DNA from: Echinometra lucunter
Lineage: Eukaryota; Echinodermata; Echinoidea; Camarodonta; Echinometridae
Direction of reading: 5' to 3'
Assembly (NCBI GenBank): GCA_029962745.1
Contig: CM057154.1
Coordinates: forward strand, 1,024,955 to 1,088,954
Length of the DNA: 64,000 nt
Shown: in pieces, positions 51,701-57,976 of the stretch
Layout of the letters: every line of letters starts with the position of its first letter
Numbering within the stretch: the first letter of the stretch is position 1
Notes under the pieces: generated by a model
What the model was told of the DNA's origin: nothing
What the model saw: the letters and a program-made list of their open reading frames with translations, nothing else
The model's database searches: none
Made by a program: the position numbers and the translations under genes

Positions 51701-54396
51701 TTAAAAATATGAGCTTTAAACATTGCATGTAGGTTTACGCAGAGATTTTCAAGTTTAAAAGTACAATCTAAATGAAAATTATATTATCTTTTGTGTGGAC
51801 TCCCATATTACGAGCCCCGAACAGAACCAAAGTACAACTTAGGTTTTGCGTGAGGGGGGGGGGGGGGGTCATGTTTTCCTTAAGTTTCACCATACCTTTT
51901 AACTATCAACCCACAGAAGCCCATGTAAAGCCTTTTGAGGTTGATTTAATGATAGTCTACTGCTACATGTAATATGGAACTTCCAAGAGCTGATAGTATA
52001 TTGAATACCATCATTAACAACATGTAGCCTTTATGAATGAACTTGTTTTCATAGTTTGCAAGAAGGACAATTTCCAAAGACCCATGTTGGGTGTCTTTTA
52101 ACATTTGAATCTTGTTCACCTCCACACTACACACAATGAACGTAAAATAGAAATGTGGAACTAATAATATTCTGGACAATATTTCAATTCAATGTGAAAT
52201 GCTTTTATAAAAATCTTTCACTGTCACATAAAATGTAACGATACAATGCAGTATCCAATACAATAGAGCAATATATAGAAACATTCGTTTGGTTCAAGGA
52301 TTCCAGCTCCTAAAAGAATCAATGAAGCCTGGGAATTCCAGATTTTGTTGTTTTAGTTTTATTGGTGCTTGTCATTCACTTTGGAATATTTGCACCAATA
52401 CCACTCAACTAACTGTTTCCAATGAACAGCGGGAATTCCCACTGAACTATTAGTCTGTATGTTTAGACTCTAGATCAAAATTCAATCAATTTTTATCTTC
52501 TAATTTGGGAGAATAAGCGAATAAATGACCATCTGTAGTTCTGTACATGGAATATGAACATAAAATAAATAACAAATAATCATGCAATAAATGCAGTAAC
52601 TATTTTTTGTCATACAAAATATATTTATAAGAAACAGTGACTTCCAAGTGCAATAGAAGTAGAGAGGGTTCTGATGGTCATTTGTTATCGATGCTCACCC
52701 TTTTATAATTTTGTATACTGTATTGCCGAACCCCGAACAGAACCAAAGTTCGAAAATAAAAGTGCCGAACTCTGCCGAATCGAACCGAACCCGAACTTGG
52801 TGCTAAATTTACAGCCCTAATACAAGCACATGTATAAAGGTTGGTAAAATTTGCCTTTCATAATAACAACCCTAAAAAATATTGCAGTAAAGAGTATTGC
52901 AACATACATGTACAGAGCTATTTTTGTTTAACCTTTGTGATGCAAGGGTAATTTTTATTCCATCAGTAGTCTAACTGCTCAAGTGCAAGGTCCAAATGAT
53001 TATGCCATAAAAGTATTATTGAAAATACTTTTAAATAATTAAATGTGATGACTAGACCCTTATCCCTTTATTCCACAATTTTCTTTTATGGAATTTTGTA
53101 AAAAGATATTACTGAACTGCCATCATTTCATCACATTGCATTACAATCTACCTCCTGGGGCAATGTGTCCCTGCTAGAATCATGGCAATGATGGCAATCA
53201 TTTTCAACAAGTTAAACAGAGAGTATAATGCAGAATGAAGCAAGATTATGAAGCATTTCCAGTAAAATGCGTCCATACTGCAGGTGCTTCAAGCTCTAAA
53301 GGCTTGTTCAGATATGAGGCGACAAATCCCTGCAACAAATCCCCGCACCAAATCCTTGCAACATTTTCAATGTTCAGATATGGGGCGACTAACCACCCCA
53401 CTTTAATATGTTAATGAATGTGTGATAATGCCTCAACCCTCAATTTGCCTCATATAAAAGAGAGTCTTCTCAAAAGTTACCCCGACAAACTCATGACAAC
53501 AAATTTTGCGCTAACTTTAAGAATTAGATTGGTCCACAGCTTTTTGCAATCAGGTTTAAAAAAAAAAAAAAGTCTCCCTCAGCAAGATTGTTTTTTGGTC
53601 TCCTCATACATGTACCCATTGACTTGTACACTAAAAGTGTTGTGGGGATTGGTCTCCTCATATCCGAACAAGCCTTATTACTCTTACAGTCACTATTTTA
53701 CTGAATTGCATTTAGGCTTACTTTCATTTTCTCTTTTGTGTTTTTAAGGAGTTTTAGACCACTTCTGATCAATACCCAATTTTTCAGTCCAAAATCTGGT
53801 GTTTCCAATAATACATGTACACGTAAATCTTGCAACATTAAAAAATAGCTCATCTTTTATCAAATTTATGAAAATTTACTTTTTTCTTATTCACTTTTTT
53901 CTAATTCTCTACAACTGATGCATATTAAAGAATAGACACTTAAACTATTAAAAAAATCATATTCAATTTGATTTTATGATTTTTATCAGTAACTAGTGCA
54001 CAAGGGTGGAAATTTAAATACTCTTGATTTGCAATTATGAATTAAAAAAAAAATAAAAATCAGCAATACAGAAGAAAGGTAGACCAACAAGGTGGTCTAC
54101 CAGAAGGGAAGAGGAGAAGGAGAGACCTAACAGAAGAAGAAGAAGACATGGAAGAAGACATAGAAGGAAGAAGAGGAGCAAAATGTAGATGTGAAAGAAG
54201 AAGATGAAGAAGAAAAAGATGACGAAGACAAGGAAAAAGAAGAAGATAAAGACGATGAAGCTTGAAGAGGAGGAAAAAAGAGGAAGAGGAGGAAGAAGAA
54301 GGTGAGGAGAAGAATAAGAAGAAAAGGCTAGTCAAGAAACGGACTAAAATTAGTCACTCACCAGTTGGTACAGTACTTTGTAGCCCCTGAATCCAT
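21277..54396 (-). CDS. TRAFD1: TRAFD1-like TRAF-type zinc finger protein (14 coding exons)
   Basis: In vertebrates TRAFD1 (FLN29) is a cytoplasmic, interferon-induced negative regulator of TLR and RIG-I type signalling. Coding exons by position: 54362-54396, 50215-50350, 49146-49199, 48270-48795, 38964-39251, 38133-38212, 36784-36938, 33478-33598, 30857-31070, 29228-29362, 27979-28098, 27086-27467, 26082-26217 and 21277-21318. All have GT-AG borders and compatible phases; together they give 2424 nt, 807 residues, against about 582 in human. The N terminus holds five Cys/His fingers (C9/C12/H24/C28 to C112/C115/H127/C132). Two central CEFC fingers follow (357-376 and 449-468), as in human TRAFD1. 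The rest is Ser/Asn-rich linker. The gap at 39361 and the duplicated exons at 40305-46484 are assembly effects. XAF1 shares the N-terminal fingers, but the paired CEFC fingers favour TRAFD1. Exons 13-14 are the least certain. Confidence 0.9.
21778..22342. mobile_element. TIR element with 6-bp duplication (TTATCA)
   Basis: Ends are CAGAGACTCCAAC at the left and the inverse of CAGAGACCCCAAC at the right, with GCGGGAGAT further in on both sides. It is flanked by TTATCA at 21772-21777 and 22343-22348. The interior is rich in CTCCCG strings and has no coding capacity. CAGAGAC ends suggest a hAT relative; most hAT elements make 8-bp duplications, so the 6-bp one is unusual. Another element is nested in it at 21792-21980. 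Confidence 0.6.
21792..21980. mobile_element. Nested hAT-type MITE, 8-bp duplication CTCCAACT
   Basis: 189 bp with ends CAGGGGAAAAAAAT and the inverse of CAGGGAAAAAAAT, flanked by a perfect 8-bp direct repeat CTCCAACT (21784-21791 and 21981-21988). Non-autonomous. It landed inside the left terminal repeat of the element at 21778-22342, so it is the younger of the two. Confidence 0.75.
22618..22950. mobile_element. Degraded MITE, same family as 53301-53674
   Basis: Shares the core (CCACCCCACTT, ATAAAAGAGAGT, TTGATTGGTCCAAAGC, TTGTACACTAAAAATGTTG) and the right end CTCATATCTGAACATGCC with the better copy at 53301. The left terminal repeat has lost about 14 bases. Just left of it lies an end of the GTACCAATCACC family. 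Confidence 0.6.
23000..23160. mobile_element. Possible SINE/LINE 3' tail with (ATT)n
   Basis: The string GAATAAATGTCTTTATTATTATTATTAC has the form of a retroposon 3' end with a short ATT microsatellite. No 5' boundary is visible and no head was recognised. Confidence 0.3.
23169..23888. mobile_element. hAT-type non-autonomous element, 8-bp duplication GATAGGCC
   Basis: 720 bp with terminal inverted repeats CAGTGGTGGCACCA and the inverse of CAGTGGCGGCACCA, flanked by perfect 8-bp repeats GATAGGCC (23161-23168 and 23889-23896). Both ends carry runs of C7-C8. The interior holds five tandem blocks of about 72-84 bp (two kinds alternating, dimer ~160 bp) built on GCTCGCTTCGCTCGCTCG. No transposase frame. 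Confidence 0.88.
24580..25811 (+). mobile_element. HINE-like element A with 161-bp monomers
   Basis: Starts CAAGGCAAACGCCAAGCG and ends GCAGGCGAGAC plus A-run. Subterminal inverted repeats are TTGTCTAGCCTGC (24598-24610) and GCAGGCGAGACAA (25796-25808), one mismatch. The 3' end can fold as GTCTCGC/GCGAGAC. The core has five monomers, spaced 154 then 161 bp, followed by a GACGCC-rich stretch. Subterminal repeats, end hairpins and a tandem core are hallmarks of Helentron-associated interspersed elements (HINE/DINE). No Rep/helicase is encoded here. It lies in TRAFD1 intron 13. Confidence 0.65.
24680..24735. repeat. (AAAT)n microsatellite
   Basis: About thirteen TAAA units inside element A, between its 5' module and the first monomer; absent from element B. 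Confidence 0.9.
26082..26217 (-). CDS. TRAFD1: Probable TRAFD1 coding exon 13
   Basis: One base completes AG-G (Arg), then 45 open codons: [37 protein letters not shown] and TTNRTSSK, with donor AAG-GTGAGA. Phase agrees with exons 12 and 14, and the composition matches the human C-terminal region. Oddly, the acceptor CAG follows a run of 12 A, with the pyrimidine tract (TCCTCCCCCCCC) displaced upstream. A GGTTCATATCC tRNA box-B-like string lies inside, but no cloverleaf forms. Confidence 0.62.
26218..27085. other. TRAFD1 intron 12, no further features
   Basis: Apart from the A-run and C-run next to the exon 13 acceptor I see only unremarkable AT-rich sequence. Confidence 0.5.
27086..27467 (-). 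CDS. TRAFD1: TRAFD1 coding exon 12
   Basis: 127 codons of Ser/Asn/Arg-rich sequence including [17 protein letters not shown] and [13 protein letters not shown], the latter similar to the VPSFS segment near the human C terminus. Acceptor GACCCTGTCAG; donor GTCAG-GTGTGT leaves two bases of an AGN codon. Reading on would reach a stop at 27043-27045, so a shorter C terminus is the alternative. No haplotype partner: the second copy starts in intron 11. Confidence 0.82.
27979..28098 (-). CDS. TRAFD1: TRAFD1 coding exon 11
   Basis: Encodes [20 protein letters not shown] and on to LKASNKEP. Acceptor GTTTTAACAG, donor CCAA-GTAAAT. The partner 40305-40425 has one extra C and is out of frame. Confidence 0.82.
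28867..29106. mobile_element. MITE with long terminal inverted repeats (GTACCAATCACC family)
   Basis: Left end TTAAGTGTACCAATCACC; right end is the inverse of TTAAAGTGCACCATTCACC, and similarity continues inward for several tens of bases on the right-hand family copies. The interior has a C-run and TATTATAGAAGCAATTTTG. It is present in both haplotypes (second copy 41179-41397), so it predates their split. Relics lie near 6354-6432 and 8104-8200. Confidence 0.65.
29228..29362 (-). CDS. TRAFD1: TRAFD1 coding exon 10
   Basis: Encodes [20 protein letters not shown] followed by a Ser/Asn/Lys-rich stretch. Donor CCAG-GTTAGT. The acceptor TTTTTCTTCAG is only about a dozen bases from the end of a ~1.15 kb transposon insertion (29375-30523) absent from the other haplotype. 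The partner exon 41521-41653 is two bases shorter. Confidence 0.85.
29375..30523 (+). mobile_element. HINE-like element C with ~157-bp monomers
   Basis: Starts ACAAGCCAATAGCAAG, similar to elements A and B. Subterminal inverted repeats are TGTCTCGCCCACC (29395-29407) and GGTGGGCGAGACA (30512-30524). The core repeats CCATGTGACCT at 29521, 29646, 29803, 29961, 30118 and 30310, so the monomer is ~157 bp, most units containing TGACCTTTGACCT. The tail is a GACG-rich stretch and then a GTCTTGCC/GGCGAGAC hairpin. The other haplotype lacks it; its A-run at about 41658 is the empty site. Confidence 0.65.
30857..31070 (-). CDS. TRAFD1: TRAFD1 coding exon 9
   Basis: I choose the acceptor CTATTCCTTCCTAG because it keeps phase and begins FHC, giving HHQFHC, the expected H-x3-C end of the second CEFC finger. 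An alternative acceptor 15 bases downstream would lose that Cys. The exon continues [19 protein letters not shown] and a Ser/Pro/Arg-rich stretch. The partner 42339-42551 lacks one base just after the acceptor. Confidence 0.85.
31220..31484 (-). mobile_element. tRNA-derived SINE
   Basis: On the minus strand the head reads GGTGAGTTGGCTCAGTCGAT (box A) and, downstream, GGGTTCGATTCC (box B, 31420-31430 on the plus strand), the internal pol III promoter of a tRNA. A non-tRNA body follows with strings such as TTTCATAGACATAGGCTC and GGATGTTAAATGGAG. Left boundary approximate. The other haplotype keeps only the body and part of box B (to 42910). Confidence 0.7.
31485..33295. other. Part of TRAFD1 intron 8 absent from the other haplotype
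   Basis: No exon seen. It contains repeated CGTTTTCAATTTGACGG-type strings near 31575 and 32570 and GTGCTG/CAGCAC ends near 31530 and 32615, which might mark a worn transposon, but duplication of the target is imperfect. A (GT)n tract lies near 33151. Confidence 0.4.
33478..33598 (-). CDS. TRAFD1: TRAFD1 coding exon 8 (second CEFC finger)
   Basis: Encodes the second central finger, [20 protein letters not shown] (from 446). Acceptor TCCATTTAG, donor CAG-GTAAGT. The final Cys ligand is supplied by exon 9. The partner at 43093-43213 has the same length. Confidence 0.9.
33883..35655 (+). mobile_element. HINE-like element B with eight 161-bp monomers
   Basis: Starts CAAGGCAAACGCCAAGCG. Subterminal inverted repeats are perfect over 13 bases: TTGTCTCGCCTGC (33901-33913) and GCAGGCGAGACAA (35645-35657). 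The marker GTTCAT recurs at 34297, 34458, 34619, 34780, 34941, 35102, 35263 and 35424, always 161 bp apart. Variants are ordered a-b-c-d-a-b-c-d, a 644-bp higher-order unit present twice; element A has it once. A GACGCC stretch and GTCTTGC/GCGAGAC hairpin close it. The other haplotype has an empty A-run at about 43489-43497. Confidence 0.7.
36396..36573. mobile_element. 178-bp MITE with TA duplication
   Basis: Terminal inverted repeats of ~35 bases with few mismatches start GTGGGGTGTTGCAAGAAAG at the left and ATGGGGTGTTGCAAGAAAG (inverse) at the right, flanked by TA at 36394-36395 and 36574-36575. The other haplotype reads straight through (GGCTGCCTTAGATTT near 44218). A TA duplication fits a Tc1/mariner-type MITE; CTA/TTA would be the PIF/Harbinger alternative. 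Confidence 0.8.
36784..36938 (-). CDS. TRAFD1: TRAFD1 coding exon 7
   Basis: Begins [19 protein letters not shown], completing the first CEFC finger, then a Ser/Gln/Pro-rich linker ending RRPNLQ. Acceptor CTTTACAG, donor CAGAG-GTAAGG. The partner exon 44438-44592 is intact, with small amino-acid differences (N to T in the NNQQQ run, S to P). Confidence 0.9.
37158..37571. mobile_element. piggyBac-like non-autonomous element, TTAA duplication
   Basis: 414 bp starting CCCATTCGCGACAGG and ending CATGAATGGG, so TTAA-CCCATTC and GAATGGG-TTAA are inverted. TTAA is present on both sides (37154-37157 and 37572-37575) and once at the empty site in the other haplotype (44809-44812). No transposase frame. 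It is in TRAFD1 intron 6. Confidence 0.85.
38133..38212 (-). CDS. TRAFD1: TRAFD1 coding exon 6 (first CEFC finger)
   Basis: Encodes [18 protein letters not shown] (from P356), the first central finger; its last ligand Cys (C376) is in the next exon, so the intron splits HQ from TGC. The partner exon at 45370-45448 lacks one A and is frameshifted. Confidence 0.9.
38441..38713. repeat. Polypyrimidine tract (TTC/TCC)n
   Basis: About 270 bases of nearly pure C/T in TRAFD1 intron 5, repeated at 45665-45956 in the other haplotype with small length changes. Mirror-symmetric stretches could form triplex DNA. The Lys/Arg/Glu-rich and Ser/Leu/Phe-rich frames through it are artefacts of composition. 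Confidence 0.85.
38964..39251 (-). CDS. TRAFD1: TRAFD1 coding exon 5
   Basis: Encodes the linker containing [19 protein letters not shown], then Asn/Ser- and acidic-rich sequence. Corresponds in place to the human region before the first CEFC finger. Acceptor TTTTATCTCAG, donor AATG-GTAAGT. Its haplotype partner at 46198-46484 is one base shorter and out of frame. Confidence 0.88.
39361..39860. other. Assembly gap (500 N)
   Basis: Follows AACCTTGCAAAAC, the same bases that precede the AGG microsatellite at 46595 in the other copy, so the contig stopped at that microsatellite. Confidence 0.99.
39861..46600. repeat. Haplotype 2 of the TRAFD1 exon 5-11 region
   Basis: Collinear with 27527-39360, lacking the four transposon insertions and 1,863 bp of intron 8, but with about 115 bp near 41680-41800 and about 230 bp near 42080-42310 that haplotype 1 lacks. 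It continues without break into the single-copy exons 4-1 side. Confidence 0.9.
40305..46484 (-). pseudogene. TRAFD1: TRAFD1 exons 11-5, haplotype-2 copy
   Basis: Exons at 46198-46484 (5), 45370-45448 (6), 44438-44592 (7), 43093-43213 (8), 42339-42551 (9), 41521-41653 (10) and 40305-40425 (11). Exons 7 and 8 keep the length of the other copy; 5, 6 and 9 are one base short, 10 is two bases short, 11 is one base long. The scattered frameshifts look like consensus errors in a weakly covered haplotype; I do not think a gene with duplicated exons exists. Confidence 0.8.
46595..47441. repeat. ~850-bp AGG/AAGG polypurine microsatellite
   Basis: Almost pure A/G on the plus strand built from GGA and GGAA units, in TRAFD1 intron 4. 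It leaves long open frames on both strands (about 270-295 codons of Glu/Gly/Arg/Lys or of Pro/Ser/Leu), none of which is a gene. This tract is the likely reason the preceding contig ended. Confidence 0.97.
48270..48795 (-). CDS. TRAFD1: TRAFD1 coding exon 4 (zinc fingers 4-5 and linker)
   Basis: Opens with [18 protein letters not shown] and runs through [16 protein letters not shown] to H127/C132, completing fingers 3 to 5. A linker rich in acidic residues and then in Arg/Lys and Asn follows, ending SKKK. The donor is AAG-GTGAGAG; reading past it gives a spurious tail that I leave out. Confidence 0.93.
49146..49199 (-). CDS. TRAFD1: TRAFD1 coding exon 3 (18 codons)
   Basis: Encodes [18 protein letters not shown], the middle of finger 3 (C60, C62, H74). 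Acceptor TTGTATTCCAG, donor GAG-GTAATG. Both borders are in phase 0. Confidence 0.9.
49427..49467. promoter_or_regulatory. Perfect inverted repeat containing two CRE (TGACGTCA) sites
   Basis: Arms GGTACCCACTTTGACGTCA and its exact complement, 19 bases each, with an AAA loop. Each arm ends in TGACGTCA, the full palindromic CREB/ATF site. A third related block, GGGTACCCAATTTTACGTCA, lies near 49554. In TRAFD1 intron 2. It could be an enhancer element or the relic of a foldback transposon. Confidence 0.6.
50215..50350 (-). CDS. TRAFD1: TRAFD1 coding exon 2 (zinc fingers 1-2)
   Basis: Encodes residues up to KP57, including H24/C28 and the second finger C35/C38/H50/H55 ([16 protein letters not shown]). 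Acceptor ATATCTTACAG, donor AAACCA-GTGAGT. The order of finger residues matches vertebrate TRAFD1 and XAF1 closely. Confidence 0.93.
53301..53674. mobile_element. 374-bp MITE, terminal inverted repeat GGCTTGTTC...
   Basis: Left end GGCTTGTTCAGATATGAGG; right end inverse GGCTTGTTCGGATATGAGG, with similarity running on for ~37 bases. No clean target duplication could be fixed. A degraded relative is at 22618-22950, and a fragment ending CATATCTGAACAAGC lies beside TRAFD1 exon 5 (about 38910-38930). Confidence 0.7.
54060..54330. repeat. GAA/GAAGA polypurine tract
   Basis: Purine-rich simple sequence about 30 bases downstream (intron side) of the TRAFD1 exon 1 donor. Minus-strand frames are Ser/Leu/Phe-rich composition artefacts. 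Confidence 0.85.
54362..54396 (-). CDS. TRAFD1: TRAFD1 coding exon 1
   Basis: Starts at an ATG in good context (GCCATGG) and encodes [11 protein letters not shown] plus two bases of a Cys codon, completed by exon 2 to make the CTNCKRD finger start. The donor is CTG-GTGAGT. A possible acceptor (TTTTTGAGTAG) lies two bases upstream of the ATG, so there is probably a noncoding first exon farther right; a candidate donor (TTTTG-GTAAGAG) is at about 55241. Confidence 0.85.
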
Positions 54397-54938
54397 GGCT
54401 ACTCAAAAATTGGGCCAGCTTCAATATCTCAATTAATTGTAGATTTTGATGGTGAAGTTCTGTGAAAGATATAAAAACCTAATAATCACATCTACGTAAG
54501 TCTATGCCTATTATTATAAATGTGTTCAATTACGAACATTCTTCCCAAGCTACATGTGGCGCACCCAGATGTTGTGTGTCTGGACAGGTTGTGTATACGG
54601 ACAGTCGAATTAAAACACCCGTTTAACAATGATAACATGTTTAACAATAATCATTCATCAACAATTCAAACTCAAAGAAGTTTAATAGTTACAATCAATC
54701 CCGGCAATCAATAGACCCAGGCCTGACCTACAGGTAGAGTCTAGAATGTTCTGTAAGTTGTGTAACTTGTTATGTTACTAGTCAGTTAGTGTTGGTGTTA
54801 ACGTTACACAATACTATCAGAACAAATAGTCTACTGATGATGGTTAGATCTAGTGCAATTTAATGAATAGTTTTTGTTGAATCGAAAGACAAAAGAGCAG
54901 GCTTCATTTTTGTTAAGCGTCTGGACTCCGGACACATG

Positions 54939-54939
<1 letters not shown>

Positions 54940-54971
<32 letters not shown>
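54940..54971. repeat. C32 homopolymer
   Basis: Thirty-two consecutive C upstream of TRAFD1 exon 1; G-quadruplex-prone on the opposite strand. Length likely inexact. Confidence 0.95.
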
Positions 54972-54974
<3 letters not shown>

Positions 54975-54999
54975 TATTGTATTGTTCACCAGGCCAGGG

Positions 55000-57700
55000 C
55001 CCAGGCCCAGTGCAAAAGCGAGTCTCGCCGGTTGCCCGCTTCCAAACAAGCCTCAAGCCAGTGCCGCGCCGTCTACAAACGCCCGCTCGATCGGCCTACA
55101 TGTATGTCAGCTGTGAGTCCAGAGTCCAAACTCTTCGGGGAGAATCATCGCAACTCATCAACAATTGTGAATTAATTCTTCAATCCTTTCAATATTCAAC
55201 CCGCAAAAGAGAGACAAAGGCGAAACGTATAATACTCTTACCAAAATTGTCGATAGTCGTGTTAAAGTCGTGATGCATACCTCGACAAAGTTGAATTTTC
55301 CTTACCAGTTGGTGATAATAAGAGCTGACTAATCAATCAACAAATATTTTTAAGTGAAACCGCCCTCTTTCGTGCAGTGGTCGAGAGTGCATGCAGCTGT
55401 GTGTGGGCGCGGCTTCAAAACAGTAGTATGTTACGCAACTTTGAAGTTGAAATCATTGTGAATCACCTTTAGTCAGTTCTTCAGTTCAGTTCAGTTCAGT
55501 TCAGTTTATTCCACTCTAAGCAAAACAGACCATACATAGTACATAAAAGTTCGATACATATGCATATATTGACAATGGTAAAAAAGGTCATCTACAAATC
55601 TGTATATTGTAGTAGTATACCAGAGAAGGCGGAGAAGGCACTCTCAGTAATGATGTGTGAATTCCACTTTGTTTGCTTGCAGCATGTATGAAACTATTGT
55701 AAATATATCGTGGGTGGGGCAGAGATGAATCGATCGATATTCAAAAATGTTTAGCCTGGGTTGCTTACTATGATTTTAAACCTCTTTTTGTCAATCGTGA
55801 TTATAAAATCATTATGCAACATCTAATCATCTATATCATTTACTGTGCTTATTCTTGTTGCATTCCAGTGGTCACAAGGGTAATTTAGTAAATCATAAGT
55901 CATTGGTCACTTTTATTAGTCCATCTTTTGTCAATTGGATGTCCTTGGCATCCTCAAAATGAAAATGCTTTGACATGAGATAGGTTTACTCATTTACTCA
56001 AAGTTTATGAATAGGCTACAACTTTGACAAAGGTTGTACTAGATCAAGGTAAAATTAACAACTCCCATAAAAAGACCAGGACAGGGCATTCATTACACAG
56101 TCTCACAATTTTCTAAATCATTTTTCAGTTACAAATGACCAACAAACTCTGAAAGCTACGTATCCTTTTACATTCGTGATATATTTCGTTTTGGAAAAGC
56201 ATATCCATGTTCCAGTTATTTGCAGCAGCAAGCGGGAAATATGAGGGAATACATGACGTTCGTTAGAAAAATTCCTGACTACTGAACCGAATCGGACGGG
56301 GTCTTCACTGACTGGTGGAAAGAATTGTCCTTCTAATGATCTAGAATTACCTTTAATACTGCGCAATGATTTCTTTATATACGAGTCGATAGCTAAAGAC
56401 CCAGGTTTATTCAGTTATTTATCTATTTTATCTATTTTATTTATCTATTTTGTTGATATATTTTTTTGGTGGGGGGAGGGGGGTACAAATGCTCATGCTT
56501 ATTAAATCCCATAAAACACTTATTCAAAAGTCGGTGATTTGGTTCAAGCATGAAGTGTTTGATTTGAAAGACCTATATTCCATTTTGTCAAAATGACCAG
56601 AAACCTAGTCATTTTCACTAGAATCCGAGTCAATTTTGACCGTTGGCTCTACATTAAATCGACTAGAATTCTGGTCATTTTGACTAGAAATAGTGCAAGT
56701 GCCCGGCTGATCGGGTAATCTAGTCAAATCTGACTATGATTGTTTCAGTTAGAGTGCAGGGGTCACGTCCCCATATCCATCCGGCCCCCCCAAAAAAATA
56801 AGGGTAGTGGACACAATAGGTTATATACGTCCCCCCGCAAGAAAAAAAAAAACCTGAGGACCTTTTTTGTTTTTTTTATTTTCAGCAAATTTGGGGTATG
56901 TCCCCCAAATTTTAAACCAAGGACCCTTTTTTTTTCTTGTCTGCCAAATTTTGGACAGCGTTCCCCCGAAATAAGACAGACTGACGCCCCTGGCCATGGG
57001 GGGGGGGGGGTAAGAAAACATTTGAAAAAGGGTATACAGATTTTTCGAATGTCATTTCATTCATTGGTTATAGATACTGAACAAAAACATGGGCTAATAT
57101 TGTCTGTTTACAAAGCAGTAAAAAAAAAAAAAAGCATTTGAAATTCTACATAAAGATTACCAACATAAAATCTTCATTAAGATTATCAACATGTAAAAAA
57201 GTATCAATATTATAATGAAAATGATAAATATGAAGTATCACATTATGATATTTCAAAGATATAGGAGAGGGGTAGATGGCGATACAGAAAGTAAGGAGGA
57301 TAGGGAATGAAATCGTTCATCCAATACTAGTTTAGAATCAAAATTATCTCGAAGCGGTTCATCAGTAATCTTTTATTTTCCTTTATTTTCTTAGGATCAT
57401 AAAAGGTCAGTCAACCACCCCTACGTAAAAAAACATACCCCCCCCCCCCCTGCCCTTGGCCTTCCATGAAAAATTGCTTTATTATTTGTCCCATGAAAGT
57501 TACCATTTGTAAAATTACCTTGTCGAGTGAAGTTCGAAGCACGTGGAAGAATCCACCATCAAAAATCGGCGATATCTGAATGTGAATCTAGGGTTTTAAT
57601 GCTGAGATAAGCAGTTTCTGATCATCGAGGATATTGTCCACCAATTCCCTGTATCTTGTGAGAGCTTGAATCGTGTGAAGAAGTTCGAACATCGTCGTCG
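55000..57700. other. Intergenic region between divergent TRAFD1 and TIMM10
   Basis: TRAFD1 (minus) and TIMM10 (plus) point away from each other with about 2.5-3.5 kb between them. Promoters should lie near the two ends. The middle holds a TTCAG pentamer repeat (about 55478-55506) and G- and C-run transposon remnants near 56750-57010 and 57435. No additional gene recognised. Confidence 0.5.
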
Positions 57701-57905
57701 TCAGTTCGGACATTATAGCCTGCGCCTTTGAACCTGACCGGCACACTCGTCGAATTACTCGCCTCACTCTCAGGGTAGATCATCTATAGTATAGGAAAGC
57801 GGCGATCGCGAAGAGGTCTGCCGGCGTGCTCATATTCATCATAATCTCGACGTCTCGCATACAGAAGTAGCACATCGCGAACTTTACAACTTTGCATTTG
57901 TCATC

Positions 57906-57976
57906 ATGAATCAACAACAGCAGATTCAACTTCTAGCAGAATTAGAAGTAGAGATGATGGCAGATATGTACAACAG
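57906..57976 (+). CDS. TIMM10: TIMM10 exon 1 (coding part)
   Basis: Encodes [20 protein letters not shown] to Asn23 plus two bases of Arg24. The Gln-rich start differs from vertebrates; the rest of the helix is conserved. Confidence 0.93.

Larger units (their letters stand above)
50351..54361. other. TRAFD1 intron 1
   Basis: No coding exon seen. It holds a CA-rich microsatellite (about 51095-51140), an end of the GTACCAATCACC family near 51620-51720, a possible transposon end GGTGCTAAATTTACAGCCC (near 52800), the MITE at 53301 and a GAA-rich tract near 54060-54330. Confidence 0.6.

Noticed and set aside
56740..57010. Complete hAT element CAGGGG...CCCCTG
   Set aside because: The ends look hAT-like, but the flanking 8-mers do not match, so boundaries cannot be supported.
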